Assembly (NCBI RefSeq): GCF_000687475.1
Contig: NC_057316.1
Coordinates: forward strand, 3,224,001 to 3,288,000
Source of the DNA: Ustilaginoidea virens
Taxonomy: Eukaryota > Ascomycota > Sordariomycetes > Hypocreales > Clavicipitaceae
Reading direction: 5' to 3'
Length of the DNA stretch: 64,000 bases
The notes beneath the pieces were generated by a model, which was not told the DNA's origin, made no database searches, and saw only the letters and a program-made list of their open reading frames with translations. Shown here piece by piece: positions 11,490-22,860 of this stretch. The translations under genes and the position numbers were made by a program. Positions within the stretch are counted from its first letter, which is position 1; each line of letters opens with the position of its first letter.

Positions 11490-11914
11490 ATGACGGAGAG
11501 AAGCGAAACCACCGACTCGGACGGCGGCTCGCGCACCCACGGCGACGCCGACCAGCCGCCCGCCCGCAAGAAGCAGCGCATCCGTCTGAGCTGTCTCGAG
11601 TGCCGGCGCCGCAAGCTGTCCTGCGACCGCGGCTTCCCGTGCGAGCGGTGCATCAAGAGCGGCACCCCGGACCGCTGCAGCTACGAGTCTCGGAGCGGAG
11701 AGGTCGTCAATGCGGCGTCGGGCATGCCCCCCCCGTTCGCGCAGCTGGACTCGCGCAAGCTCGGGCTCTGCGGCGGCGACTCGCACCCGGGCTTCTCGTC
11801 CCGCGAGGACCACGAACGGATCCGCCGGCTGGAGTGGGAAACCGCCCAGCTCAAGGCGCTGCTGCTCGCTCGCCCCGGCACGGGCTCCCTCGACGGCGGC
11901 GACGGCAACAGCAG

Positions 11915-11950
<36 letters not shown>

Positions 11951-14062
11951 TGGCGCCGCATCCGTCGCCAGGGAGAGCGAGGAGCGCCCGGCCGGCAGGG
12001 ACGGGCAGCCACAGCCGCGCCCAGAGGTGCAGGAGTGCATCGAGGCCACCAAGATGAACGGCGGCAAGGGAGAGCTCCGCTTCTTCCGCGGCAAGGGCTT
12101 CCGCACCCGCTACTTCGGCCCGCACAACGCCAGCATGGCGTTTGTCGAGCTGAGCGGGCTGTGCCCGTTTATGCGCGAGACGGCCGACGAGTGGCTTCGC
12201 CCCGTCATCCTGCACGATCGCAAGGACCGCAAGCGCCGCCAGGAGGACCGCGACGCCTTGTTCCAGAAGCCCGATCCCGCGCTCGAAGCCCTCCTCCCCA
12301 CCAGGGACGAAGCCGAGGCCCTGGTGTCCGTCTATCTCGACCAGTTCGAGCAGATTCACCGCATCGTCCACATCCCCACCTTCCGCCGGGAGTACGCCGA
12401 GTACTGGGAGCCGGGCAGCCGATCCCGCCACGCCGCCTTCACCGCCCTGCTGCTGTCCATGATGGCCGTCACCAGCTGCGTGCACACGCACAACAAGAGC
12501 CTCAGGTTCATCGGCATGATGTCCAACGCGCGCCACTGGGCCCAGCGGTGGATCAACTCGTGCGACGACTGGCTGTCGCGGCAGAGCCAGAAGCACCGCA
12601 AGCTCATCCACTTCCAAATCGCCTGCCTGCTGTACCTCGGCAAGCGCGTCAACACCATCAAGAAGAAGAGGTTCTGGACCAGCTCCGGGGCCCTCATCCA
12701 GGACGGCATCTCGGTCGGCCTGCACCGGGAGCCGAGCCACATGGGCGGCGGCAACATCACCGTGTACAACCAGGAGATGCGCCGGCGCATCTGGGCGACG
12801 GTGCAAGAGCTCGACATGCAGGCGTCCTTTGACCACGGCCTGCCGACTCTGCTCAGCCAGCTCCACTACGACACGGACGCGCCGCGGAACCTGGACGACG
12901 ACGACTTTGGCGAGGACTCGGTCGACCTGCCGCCGTCCAAGCCGGCGCGCGAGTACACCTTCTGCTCCTTCCAGAACCTCGCCCGCCAGAGCCTGCCGCT
13001 GCGGCTCGAGCTGAGCAGGCTGCTGACCGGGCCCTTGTCGGGCATCGACTACGACCAAGTGATTCGGTACACCAACGACCTGACGCACGAGATTGACGCC
13101 CTCCCCTCGTGGAACATGAACCTGTGCGCGGCCAAGGACAAGGAGAAGAACCCGCTCGTGGCGTACACCCTGCTGCACGTGCAGCTGAGGCAGTACATGA
13201 TCCCCCTTCACCAGCCCTACCTCAAGCTGCGCAAGCAAAACTCCAAGTACCAGTACTCGGAAATCATCTACTACAACGCGGCCCGCGACATTGTGCTCCT
13301 CCACGACAAGCTCTACGAGCAAGGCATGCGCTCGCTCAACTTTTTGCGCGAGGACGCGCTGACGACGGCCATCAACCTGTGCAGCGTCACCATGCTGCAG
13401 CCCCGCGGGTCCACCAACATGATCATGGTCAACTCCCACCACACGCTCAAGCTGATTGAGAAGTGCATCGACATGAAGGAAGATCGTCTGCTGCGGTGCG
13501 GCAACAACGAGCCTTGGGGCTACTCCATCATGTGCTCCGCGCTCGGCCTGCTCGAGGCCCACCTGGGGACCAAGACGCCCGAGGTGGCCAAGTCGACCTC
13601 TTCCGAGAGATTTGTCAATCTTCACTACAGGGTGCTTGCCAACCAGGAACCACCCGCGGCCTCTGACAATGCCCCGAGCACGTCTGCCGGTGGCGCGACG
13701 ACCTTGCCCGCTCCTAGCCTCGAGCCTAGCTCTGGAATGGGTGTGCCGGACCGGCCAAAGGTAAGTAATCTCCCTTGCCGCTGCAAAGCATCCCTCCTCA
13801 ACAAACCCACAGATTTCATTTCATCACTGCATCTTTCCAGCACAGGACAGCTGACGCAAGCGTGATTTTCGTCTAGTTTGCAACGCCATTTACCTTCCCG
13901 CCATCATTGCCATCCGTGCCTGTAGATTCCTCTACAGCCCCCGCTACTACGTGGATGCTGCCGGCCGGTGACCAAGCCCAGCTGTTTAACATGGATCCCA
14001 GTCTAGAGCTGCTTGGGCTAAATCTGAATGAGATTTGGGGCGAGTCGTGGGAGCTTGGCTGA
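11490..14062 (+). CDS. Zn2Cys6 transcription factor with fungal-specific regulatory domain
   Basis: Two exons, 11490-13760 and 13877-14062; 818 aa. The N-terminal zinc cluster is C35-x2-C38-x6-C45-x5-C51-x2-C54-x8-C63, preceded by a basic stretch (ARKKQRIR). A short coiled-coil linker follows (DHERIRRLEWETAQLKALL), then a Gly-Asn run from a GGCAAC repeat (11914-11953). The fungal_trans middle homology region begins around YLDQFEQIHRIVHIPTF. The intron (116 bp, GTAAGT donor) was placed because exon 2 supplies a tail ending in LNLNEIWGESWELG, typical of this class; reading through the intron would give an unrelated end. Nuclear, DNA-binding; the target pathway cannot be read from context, since no gene cluster adjoins it. 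Codons are strongly G/C-ending. Confidence 0.87.
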
Positions 14063-14581
14063 CTTTCCGTCTCTCTGTCTCCTTTGCCTCTATCTTGCTC
14101 TTCCTCCTCCTCCTCCTCCTCCTCCTCCTCCTCCTCCTCCTCCTCCTCCTCCTCCTCCTCCTCCTCCTCCTCTTCTTCTTCTTCTTCTTTCTTCTTTTCC
14201 TTCTGGTTTTGCATTTACATATGGACACGGGCAGCGTTGGTCTCATGCACTGCGGAAAAAGCTAATGATAACCAGATGGGCGGAAGAGTCTGGCTCGGAA
14301 ATGTGTGGTATGAATTATGATGATCGGGACGGCTCTTTTCGACCTGGGTTTGGCTTTTCGTTGCTGCCAAAAAATAAGCCTTAGACTGAGCAAACTGTAC
14401 ACTACGCTGGAGATACCAGAACATCGGCGTGCAATGAATGGGTGTGAAAACTCGAATGGCAAAGTCTTCCAAGGAAAACCGAGACTCGGAGGTGTGATTG
14501 ATGTGTGAGCAGCAAGGCTCACCATTTCATTGCTTGCCGTTGAATATTATTACATTTAGAATTACATTATACTACAACACG

Positions 14582-14618
<37 letters not shown>

Positions 14619-14674
14619 TTAAAAAAAAATGAAACTCTTCACCTCTGAGTTTATACTCTATCTTCTTTAATCAC
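14063..14674. other. Convergent 3' region with (CCT)n and (CA)n tracts
   Basis: No gene. A (TCC)n tract runs at 14100-14190 and a (CA)n tract at 14586-14617, between the convergent Zn2Cys6 and hydrolase genes. Confidence 0.8.
14100..14190. repeat. (TCC)n/(TTC)n pyrimidine tract
   Basis: About 90 bp of pyrimidine triplets beginning about 40 bp after the stop codon of the Zn2Cys6 gene, so probably in its 3' UTR. Confidence 0.9.
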
Positions 14675-16398
14675 TCACAACTTCGCCTCCTCGGTGGGTA
14701 TCCACGCCTTGATCTCAGCCACGGTATCTACAACTCTCTTCCTCACCACATCATCCGATACGTCGCACAGATCCTCAAACTTCAGGCATGTCTCCTCTAG
14801 AGTCTTGGCATGGATGGTGGTCGAGCGTGAGCGCAGGCCCTCGGGATCCTCCACAGCCTGGCGGATAAAACCCGCCCAGCCGTCCAGGCAGCGCCTAGAC
14901 TCGGGCAGGCCGGTCAGCACCAGAGCAAAGCAGTGCGGCATGGATTCGTACTCTTCAAACACGACAGTTACGCCTTCTCCCTCCAGCTTCTGCGCCACAA
15001 ACTTGTCTTCGTAGGCTAGTCTCTCCCACCCGGCGCAAATGTATACTGGGGGAAATCCTGACCAGTCCCGCCTCATGACGGGCGATACCAGGGGGTGCGT
15101 CATCAGGTCGTCCGCTGCGTACATGTACTTGCGCGGCGGGCTGGCCGGCCATATGGCGCAGGGCTTGAGACCCTTCCGGCCCAGGTTGCCGGGAGGGCCG
15201 AGGTAGTCGAAAGTCGCGGGTCTCTTGCCGTAGAACGGCTCTGAGCTATGGGATAAGTCGAGCCACGGCGAGTTGCAGGCGACTGCGGCGGGGATGGGTA
15301 TCGCGCACTCCTTGCCATGCCACAGGATGCGTTGGCCCAGGCGGTTGAGTTCGACGACGACTTGTAACAAAGACATTGCCAGATTGCCCCCGGCGCTTGA
15401 TTACCCGCAAGATTAGTTAGAGAGAGACGATCTCATGAGAAACTTCCATAGATTGGGAGTTCTTTGTCAAAGTGAGCTTTGGCCACCGAGACACATGCTC
15501 CCGGAAGAGAAGGCGGCCAAAGAAAAAAAAAAAAGGAAAGAAAGAAAGAAAGAAAGAAAGAAAATAAGAAGGGGGGGGGGGGGGGAATCAAAGGATAGAA
15601 AAAGAAGGACAATGCTGCTTACCTATCTCCTGCAAAAACGATATGCTCCGGCTTCACAGGCTCGTGCCACGACCCGGGTGGAGGGTAGAGAAGAGCCAGA
15701 TAGGCCACAAAGCAGTCCAAAAGGGCAGAGGGAAACGGGTTCTGCGGCACAAGCCTATACCGGACAGAGAAAGCTCGACCACCTGTAATCTTGGCCAGCT
15801 TCTTCACAGTGGAACGATGCGTAGCTGGATCCATCAGCGCATGTCCACCGCCGTGAAAGTAAAGGACGGTCGTGTGGGCCTTTACTTCCTTCATCATCTC
15901 GGCATACTTGTCTTGTTCAGAAATGTCGGGCAAGGACTCGTCCTCTTTGGCGTCCGCTCGGTATCCCGTCCACTCGCTGTATACTGGGACAGCCTCGGGC
16001 ATGTCAAGGACCGGAGCCGGCACGTCTGGATTGTTCAGCGTCTCAATGGCCTTGGCCAATGCCAGCTTCAAGGACGCTGGATCTGGCAGCTGGGGAGTTG
16101 TATATTTGCTGATCCACAGGCGTCCCTTGACGGGCAGCTGGGGTAACGACCGGTTTTGGGTTCGAGTAAACATTCCGCCGCGCGCCTTGGGGGCGATGAA
16201 GGCTCGTAGGAAAGCTACCGTCAGGACGCTCCGAAGGTCATTGTACGCAGACGTCTCCGAGAGGTTGAGCGTGTGTAGAAGCGAAACACGGACGAGGAGC
16301 GGCATGTAGGAGAGGCCGAGCCAGAACAGGGCAGAGACGGATGGCCGTTGGAGAGGTTGCAGCGAAGGCTGGTTGTCTGAGGGCGTGGTGTCGGCCAT
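14675..16398 (-). CDS. Alpha/beta-hydrolase (HSL-type esterase/lipase)
   Basis: Two exons, 16398-15623 and 15395-14675; 498 aa. A hydrophobic stretch near residues 22-45 suggests a signal anchor. Exon 1 carries the oxyanion motif TVLYFHGGGHALMDPATH, and the splice recreates the nucleophile elbow GDSAGGNLAM exactly at the junction. The catalytic His is in SMPHCFAL. The usual acidic residue of the hormone-sensitive-lipase family falls in AGWERLAYED, where a Glu stands in the Asp position, as in several fungal members. Substrate unknown; acetyl-ester or lipid hydrolysis is an inference. The 227-bp intron is long for this window and is packed with a GAAA repeat and a G-run. Confidence 0.85.
15521..15585. 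repeat. Polypurine (GAAA)n plus G-run inside the esterase intron
   Basis: An A-run, GAAA units and about 15 Gs lie within the single intron (15396-15622) of the hydrolase gene. Confidence 0.85.
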
Positions 16399-17325
16399 GA
16401 TGGGGTGACGTCGAGAATGGGGAGAGCGGGCGCCCTGCCGAGTGAGTGAGTCGAGACCAGCTTGTTTCTCGAGTGTAGCGCTTGCGTTGCAGGGGAAATG
16501 GCAATTCCCAGAGTTTCACGGTTGCATGACGGAGTGAGTGGGCGAACGAGGGTTTGTGTCGAGGGTGTAGTTGGCCAAGCAGAGACAAGTGGCTAGAGGC
16601 AGACGGCGAGACTCCGCGGTTCCAGGTTCCCGAACCCAAACACACAAAATCCAACATGAAAATCTGCAACTTGGTAGTGGCAAGTCTGCGGAGGAGCCCA
16701 GATGCACGTCGCCCAGATACATGTCGCCCAGAATACGCGTCGCCCAGAATACGCGTCGCCTAGATACGTGCAGGGAGGGCGGAGCCCAAGGCAGCTCCGT
16801 GAATCCGTTCGTGCCGAGGCAACGACTTCCATGGTACCAGACGCATTGCATGGGAAGCAAGCTTGCTCGGCAATTTAATTACAGGCTACGGGCCGGGCCA
16901 TTGCAATCACGTCTTGGCCACGTCCATGATGACAGGAGACAATTTCATCCGAGGACCAGCGGTTCCGGCTTTGTGGCGCATTGGCGCACTGCTGCTATAC
17001 ATGTATTGACAGTTTCCTGCCCAAATTACCTCCCCTTCACATGACGACACCAAACCAGGGCCACGCATATTCGTCGTACATGACAACTGCTTGGACATTG
17101 GAAGACGTCGCGTCGCGTGTTGCTCGCCACAGATATGAAACAACCGGGTGATTAACAAGATTTCGCCATTGAGCCCTTGTGCGAACCGGAAACTATGTGC
17201 GAGTTGGTTCTGGTGGGAGCTGGCGAGCATATAGTACATTCCGGGTATTTCGCCTTCCCTCTCCTGCGTCCCGGCTCACGTCCGTCGCCTCGAGTCTTAC
17301 AAAATGAGAGAGAGCGGCTGTTGGC
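16399..17325. other. Intergenic with 16-bp tandem repeat
   Basis: No gene seen. It contains the hydrolase promoter and the PEX14 3' flank, and a degenerate tandem array at about 16705-16770. Confidence 0.65.
16705..16770. repeat. Tandem array of about 16-bp units
   Basis: Four degenerate copies of the unit CGCCCAGAATACGCGT. Two of them carry a perfect ACGCGT (16735-16740 and 16751-16756), about 340 bp upstream of the hydrolase ATG. Confidence 0.75.
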
Positions 17326-18605
17326 TCACTCTTTGCTGCTGCCCTCGGTCTCCTTGGCGCCTGATGAGCTGGACGCAGACTGGGCCGCTGCCATCTGCCA
17401 AGCAGGAATGGAGGCCTTATTGGAAGCGTTACTGCTCGACAATGTGGAAGGTCGGCTGAAGCTGCTCGGGGCTAGGTTTTTGGGAGGCTCAGCAGATGAA
17501 GCCGATGTGCTAGCAGGTTCCGGCGCGGATTCAACGGTTGGTGCCGACGGCGTGATGGATCGACTCGGGACGAGAGTACTACTGCCTGCTTGACGGGCGA
17601 AAGAGTTGCTGTTGGCGGGTGACGAACTGGCCGCCATCCGTTGGGAAACGAGGGTCTTGAGGCTGACTAGTTCTGTGTTGAGCTCGGATAGGCGATTATC
17701 GGTCAGGCTTCTCTGGTTGTCCATAGCCTTGGGGATGGCGTCCTTCAAAGCGACAACATCCTCACGAAGGCGCTGGGCATCGTCTTCGCGACGGCGGTTG
17801 GCAGCTTTCAGATCAGCCATGACTGTCTCGAGATCGGCGAGAGCAGAATCTAGTTTTTCGCTCCTTTGCTGCTCGGCTTCCTTGAGCGTCTCGGTATCCT
17901 TGGCCAATTGCTCGACCAATGCAAAGGCCTTGTCAAACTGCTCCTCTATCGACTTCTTGTCCTGCTCCAGCCTTTCTGGTGTCGGAGGTGCAATGAGGGG
18001 GTACACGTAGCGCTTTGGTATCGATACCAGTTAGGAGCGGCACCCGTCAATTTCGTGCTGCGCGCATTCAACGTACCTTGGTGAGCGAGTAGAGGCCGTA
18101 GCCGACCCCGCTCATGACAGTGGCCATGATGAACCAGTCTCGCCAGTCTCTTCGTGGCATTGGGGCGGGAGTTTGCCATGCTTGCTGGGGATAGGGTGGA
18201 TAGTACTGTTGCGGGGGCCCAGCAGGAGGGCCATATTGAGAACCGGCAGCTGGAGGTGCTGGACCGTTACCGACTCGGGCCAGAGCGATGTTGATCTCCT
18301 CTTGGGTCAGGTTTTTCGATCGCAAGAAAGAAACCTTGTTCTCGACGGTAGATGAGGCCACACTAGGATCCTGCAGAACTACGCAGGTTGTCAAAAAAAA
18401 TAAAATAAAATAAAAATAAAAATAAAAATGAAAAAAAAGGAAGGGATTCAGTGCGGCATGGTGCCGTAAATGATTACTAACATTGAGCCTTTTTGGGTTT
18501 TGGAGCAAGTCAGAAACATGGAGACTCTTTGGGTTGATTTTGATGGTATGGGAACATGTCGAGGTTACTCACCGCAGAGGCCACGAGGTCCTCGCGGATC
18601 GCCAT
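17326..18605 (-). CDS. pex14: Peroxisomal membrane docking protein Pex14
   Basis: Exons 18605-18569, 18378-18077 and 18012-17326; 341 aa. The N-terminus MAIREDLVASA and the block LQDPSVASSTVENKVSFLRS followed by KNLTQEEINIALARVG form the Pex14 N-domain that binds Pex5 and Pex19. After a Pro/Tyr-rich linker come a hydrophobic segment (WFIMATVMSGVGYGLYSL, about 95-111), a long coiled coil (about 120-215) and a Ser-rich tail. It forms the import docking site with Pex13/Pex17. The first intron is problematic: the strong donor GTGAGT directly after GCG gives a frameshift, so the model uses GTAACC four bases downstream, which leaves the conserved block one residue shorter than usual. The intron has a long T-rich tract. 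Shares a 610-bp divergent promoter with NDC80. Confidence 0.83.
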
Positions 18606-19215
18606 ACTGGACGCTATCTTCTCGAAAATTACTGCATTATCAAGCCCAAGTAGAGGGCAAATCGTATGACGGCGACCAAGCACCAGAAATCTCGCTTGTT
18701 GGTTGATATGGAGTGAAGGAGAGATGACGAGCCAGATGCTTGCTTGCTTGATCAATCGAGGCTCAGGCAAAGCTTGCGAGTGGAGCCAAGTTCCGACCAA
18801 CCGAGGCATGCCTTCCAGATCAAGGCTAGGAGGGGCCCACTGGCGGTGACTGGCCCAATTTACCTGAATCATGTGATCACGCGCAGGTCTGACTGCCCCG
18901 CTGTTGAGCAGCGTTCGTTGGGCTGCTAAAAGAAAGCCCTGCCGTGGAATTGCGTCCAATTAGAACTCGGCACTTTGTTTACTTTCTCACGGGACAACCG
19001 GGGACAACCGGGGACAACCAAATAATGTAAACGCCCTCAGGTCCCGCTTCCTACCAGCCATCCTCGCATCGCTCCCGCTGCCAACTAAACCCAACTTTAG
19101 TAAACTAATTCAAGGAAAATTTTCCCCAGTCCTCTGCACGTTGCGCAAGCTCGACACTTTGATAACCTGCATCGATACCGATTTGCCTACAAGAAGCGAT
19201 CAAACCACCCTGATC
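18606..19215. promoter_or_regulatory. Divergent promoter between PEX14 and NDC80
   Basis: 610 bp between the two start codons. Contains three tandem copies of GGGGACAACC (about 18988-19020). No gene. Confidence 0.6.
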
Positions 19216-21562
19216 ATGTCCCAAGAAACAGGCCTCTGGAGTGTCCGAAGGCCAAGAGAAGTGAGTCGAACCGTTGCCAATTTTCGCGCTTAGCGGTTTG
19301 ACCTGGTCGCGTCATGAAATCACCAAATCCGCAGAGCTTATTAACTCGTCAAGCAGACTCTGGGAGGCATCGGCATAAACACTGGTATTCCACCTCCGGG
19401 CTCGACGATGAAGCGAAACAACTCAAACAACAACGGTCACGTTCGCTCGGTTTCGGGATCTAGGCAATCCCTCGCCTTGTCAAGGCCGAGTCAGCCAATG
19501 TTTCAACGAGCTTCTATAGGAGCTAATCTCGCGGACGTCGGTCTCGCTTCTGTCAAAAGGTCTTCGTCGCAACCCAAAGGCTCCTTCAATACCATTTTGC
19601 AAACACCTGGCATGACGAGAGTATCATCAGATGCTGAGAGACGGAGCAGTGTCTATCGACCTAGGCAATCGGCTGTGGGAGGAGTAAGCAGTCACCAGAG
19701 CTTTTTTCAGACGACGCTGCAGCCAGCGGGTGTGCCCAAGGATCCCCGACCTCTGAAAGACCGAGCTTTCCAGACGAGAATGGGCCAAGAATTGATGGAA
19801 TACATGACGCAAAATGATTTCGAAATGCAAATGGGCCATGTCTTGTCACCCAACGTCATGAAGTCGCCCACCCAGAAAGACTTCAACTACATGTTTCAGT
19901 GGCTGTATCATCGCATCGACCCCAGCCATAAGTTTTTGAAGAACATCGACCAAGAAGTACCGCCAATCTTGAAGCAGCTTAGATATCCGTTTGAGAGGAG
20001 CATTACGAAGAGTCAGCTGGCTGCTGTTGGCGGTCAAAACTGGAGCACATTTCTGGGTCTCCTCTACTGGATGATGCAGCTGGCGCAAATGCTGGACGGA
20101 TACGTTGGCAACCGATACATTGACGCTTGCATGGAGGCCGGTGTGGATGTCAGTGGCGATCACATCATATTCGATTTTCTCAGCACGGCGTACAGAGACT
20201 GGCTTGCCATGGATGAAGACATGGGCGACGAGGATGCTGAGCGAGTTCTCGCGCCGCACGTTGACGCAATGGCCAGGGCATTCGAACGTTCAAACGCAAA
20301 GTACGTTTCTGAGCTGGAGATGCTCGAAGCTGAGAATTCGAGATTACAAAAGGAGATTGAGGACCTGGAAAAGTCAACCCCTGACCCAGCCTTGTTGGAC
20401 GATCACTTTAAAATCATGGAGGAGGACAAGGTCAAGTTTGAAGAGTACAACACCCTCGCTCTGCAAAGATCGGAAAAGTATGAGGCTCGAGCTCAAGTTT
20501 TGCAGGAAGAGCTGGATAACCTAGTGATGGAAGTAAAGGAGGCCGAGGACGAGCGAAGAGGACTCCAGAAGGCGGTTGACGCTCAAGGTATTAGCATGCA
20601 GGATATTGACCGCATGAATTCTGAACGCGACCGTTTGCAAAAGGGCATCGAATCGGCCAGCCATAGACTCGACGAAGTCAAAAAGAAGGTGGCGGATAAG
20701 GAGTCCGAGGCCAGCCATAAACTCGAAGAACTCGAGCGCCTCGTTGACAAGTATAACACTCTTGCTTATCAGATCGCCGTCATACCAACCACTGCTGCGA
20801 ATGCACGAGGCATAGACTACGAGCTTCAGGTGACGGTGGACGAGGGATCCGACCTCACTTCGACCAACCTGAATGCCACTAGAAACATGTCGCCGTCTGC
20901 CGAGCGTTTGCTAATGGATGCCACAACGGGGTACCAGCCTGGCCATATCCTGAACCTCGACCTTCGAGGCGAGACTAGGAGCAACTTTCTCATGCTGCGC
21001 AAAGAAATTTCGGATCGACGAAGTGCCGCAATGGAAGAGATGATGAAGGATCACGATTTGCTAGATGGTATTAAGGAGGCCATTGAAGATAAACGCAGTG
21101 AAGTCGAGGCATTGGAGCATCGCGTGCGCGCAGCCGAAGAAGAATACGAGAAAACCAAGGAAGTCACCAGCGCTCAGAAGATGAGCTCGGATGCTCAGAT
21201 TGAGAAGATGGAAAAGGAACTATCCCGGATGCGGGCCGGTCTTTCCGAATCCGTCCAGCTCCTGGAGCAGCGAGAGATCAACACATCAATAGAGTAGGTC
21301 TTGTTCGAGAGAGAAAGCTAAACGCCCGTCGGCACTAACAAAGGGGGGTTTTTGTAGGTACCAACAACTTGTCCTCCGAGCCAACTCGCTCCGCGAAGAG
21401 CTGCACACAGAGATTGACCGCATTCTCAATGACGTGATTAAATTCAAGATTTATATACTGAAGAATTTGGACGATTACGAGCACTTCGTTACCGACGAGC
21501 TTGAGAGGGAACTCGGTGTAGATGATGGGAAAGACGACGGCAGCGCCGCGGATCTACCATGA
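19216..21562 (+). CDS. ndc80: Kinetochore protein Ndc80 (HEC1)
   Basis: Exons 19216-19260, 19357-21293 and 21358-21562; 728 aa. The short first exon encodes [15 protein letters not shown] and splices in phase to [15 protein letters not shown], the typical fungal Ndc80 start. A basic Ser-rich tail precedes the calponin-homology domain ([18 protein letters not shown] through [20 protein letters not shown], about 110-260). Long coiled coils follow, interrupted at about residues 450-480 by the loop region. The last exon restores [20 protein letters not shown], the end of the coiled coil. It binds microtubules at the outer kinetochore with Nuf2, Spc24 and Spc25. Intron 2 has GCACTAACA as branch site. 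Confidence 0.93.
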
Positions 21563-22047
21563 GGGCAATGTCGAGACGGCGCGCACACGTCCACGACGTA
21601 CGGATGCGCTTTTTTTTTTTTTTTGGTGACGAAGAATGGGGGGACCTGTCAATAATGTTTTCAGCGAGCAAGCGTGCATTTCGACGGGGGATTTTTTTTC
21701 CTGGGACACCGTTGAGGGAGGCATTTAGGTACTGTTGGGTCATTCAGGATTTGGACTACTAAAGCGTTGGGCTGATTTGGATACCAATTGGTGGTGGAAG
21801 TCATGATATGATGAAAGAGCATTGTCAGAAGAAGTAGGCGTGAATATTATTAAGTTTCGCTGCATGATGCTTTTTTGAATCGTAGAATGCTAACGAGGTG
21901 AATCCATCTTACTATGGACTCTGGAGTATTTCGAGAGGTTAGGCAAGGTAAGGAGGTGGGTAATGTTGTATCACGTGACCAAATCGGCCGCACCCTTGGC
22001 TGGATGGATGCTGGGAGTGTGGTGCCGGTGACCCACTGATTGGCAGA

Positions 22048-22097
<50 letters not shown>

Positions 22098-22263
22098 TTG
22101 TGTGGGGAAAAAAAGAAAATAGAAAAACGAGGTGCTTCTCTTGACCGGTCCTCGACTTGCCATTTTGCTCGAAAGACAAAACAACCGTCTTACCCCTTCA
22201 CCCTCTATTCGCCTTTCCACGGCCGTGAACCTTTCTCAGGCGAGCCTCTGTCGAATCATCATA
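21563..22263. other. Intergenic between NDC80 and SNU13, with a 42-bp poly-T tract
   Basis: No gene. Main feature is an uninterrupted T-run at 22053-22094. A smaller T-run is at about 21610-21624. Confidence 0.75.
22053..22094. repeat. Poly-T tract, 42 bp
   Basis: An uninterrupted T homopolymer about 170 bp upstream of the SNU13 ATG. It could be a nucleosome-excluding promoter element or the tail of an old retrotransposed copy; no target-site duplication was recognised. Confidence 0.9.
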
Positions 22264-22860
22264 ATGGCGGAAGACGCGAACGCCGGTACGTGCGAACTCG
22301 CCCGGCGCAGTCTCCGAAGCTCAAAAACGAGCGACTTGACTCGGGAGTGCTGACTTTTTTTTTTTTTTTTTTGTGCGTTGCATGTTATAGCTTGGCCCTT
22401 GGCCGATGCCGCTCTCACGCAGGAGATTCTTGACCTCTTGCAGTCGGCCACTCATCTCCGCCAGGCCAAGAAGGGCGCCAACGAAGGTACGTCGGAACGG
22501 TTGGCTAGTTGGGGGAATTCAACGGAAGATGAAGGCAAAAACGCGTGTTGTCATCATCAGGGGCTGGATGGTTTGCTAACGGGGTCGGGTGCTGTAGTGA
22601 CCAAGGCTCTGAACCGAGGTACTTGCGAGATTGCCATCCTGGCTGCCGATACCGAACCGCTTGCGATTTTGCTGCACATCCCGCTCCTCTGCGAGGACAA
22701 GGGCACTCCCTACGTCTACGTTCCGAGCAAGACTCTGCTTGGTCGCGCGTGCGGCGTCAGCCGTGCCGTCATTGCTGCCAGCATCAACTCCAACGAGGCT
22801 AGCGAGCTGGCTGGCCAAATCAAGGCTCTTCGCGACAAGGTCGAGCGCTTGGCTATCTAG
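22264..22860 (+). CDS. snu13: U4/U6.U5 snRNP and box C/D snoRNP protein Snu13
   Basis: Exons 22264-22285, 22391-22486 and 22598-22860; 126 aa, the usual length of this family. The joined protein is an L7Ae/NHP2-like kink-turn RNA-binding domain: AWPLADAALTQEILDLLQSA, RQAKKGANEVTKALNRG, LAADTEPLAILLHIPLLCED, and TPYVYVPSKTLLGRACGVSR, ending in VERLAI. It binds kink-turns in U4 snRNA and in box C/D snoRNAs. Both introns have the donor GTACGT and interrupt codons in phase 1. The first intron contains a run of about 20 T. Nearly invariant across eukaryotes, so the model is secure. Confidence 0.96.

Noticed and set aside
11232..13625. 797-codon open frame antisense to the Zn2Cys6 gene
   Set aside because: It mirrors the G/C-ending codons of the real gene; its Val/Leu/Gln-rich protein matches no family and lacks domains.
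14028..14384. Poly-Pro, poly-Leu and poly-Glu frames over the TCC tract
   Set aside because: Repeat artefacts in the 3' flank of the Zn2Cys6 gene.
16705..16770. CRISPR-like array
   Set aside because: Units are contiguous, degenerate and about 16 bp, without unique spacers; an ordinary tandem repeat in a eukaryotic genome.
22053..22094. Poly-T as the tail of a SINE or processed retrocopy
   Set aside because: No RNA polymerase III boxes, target-site duplication or coding copy could be seen beside it.
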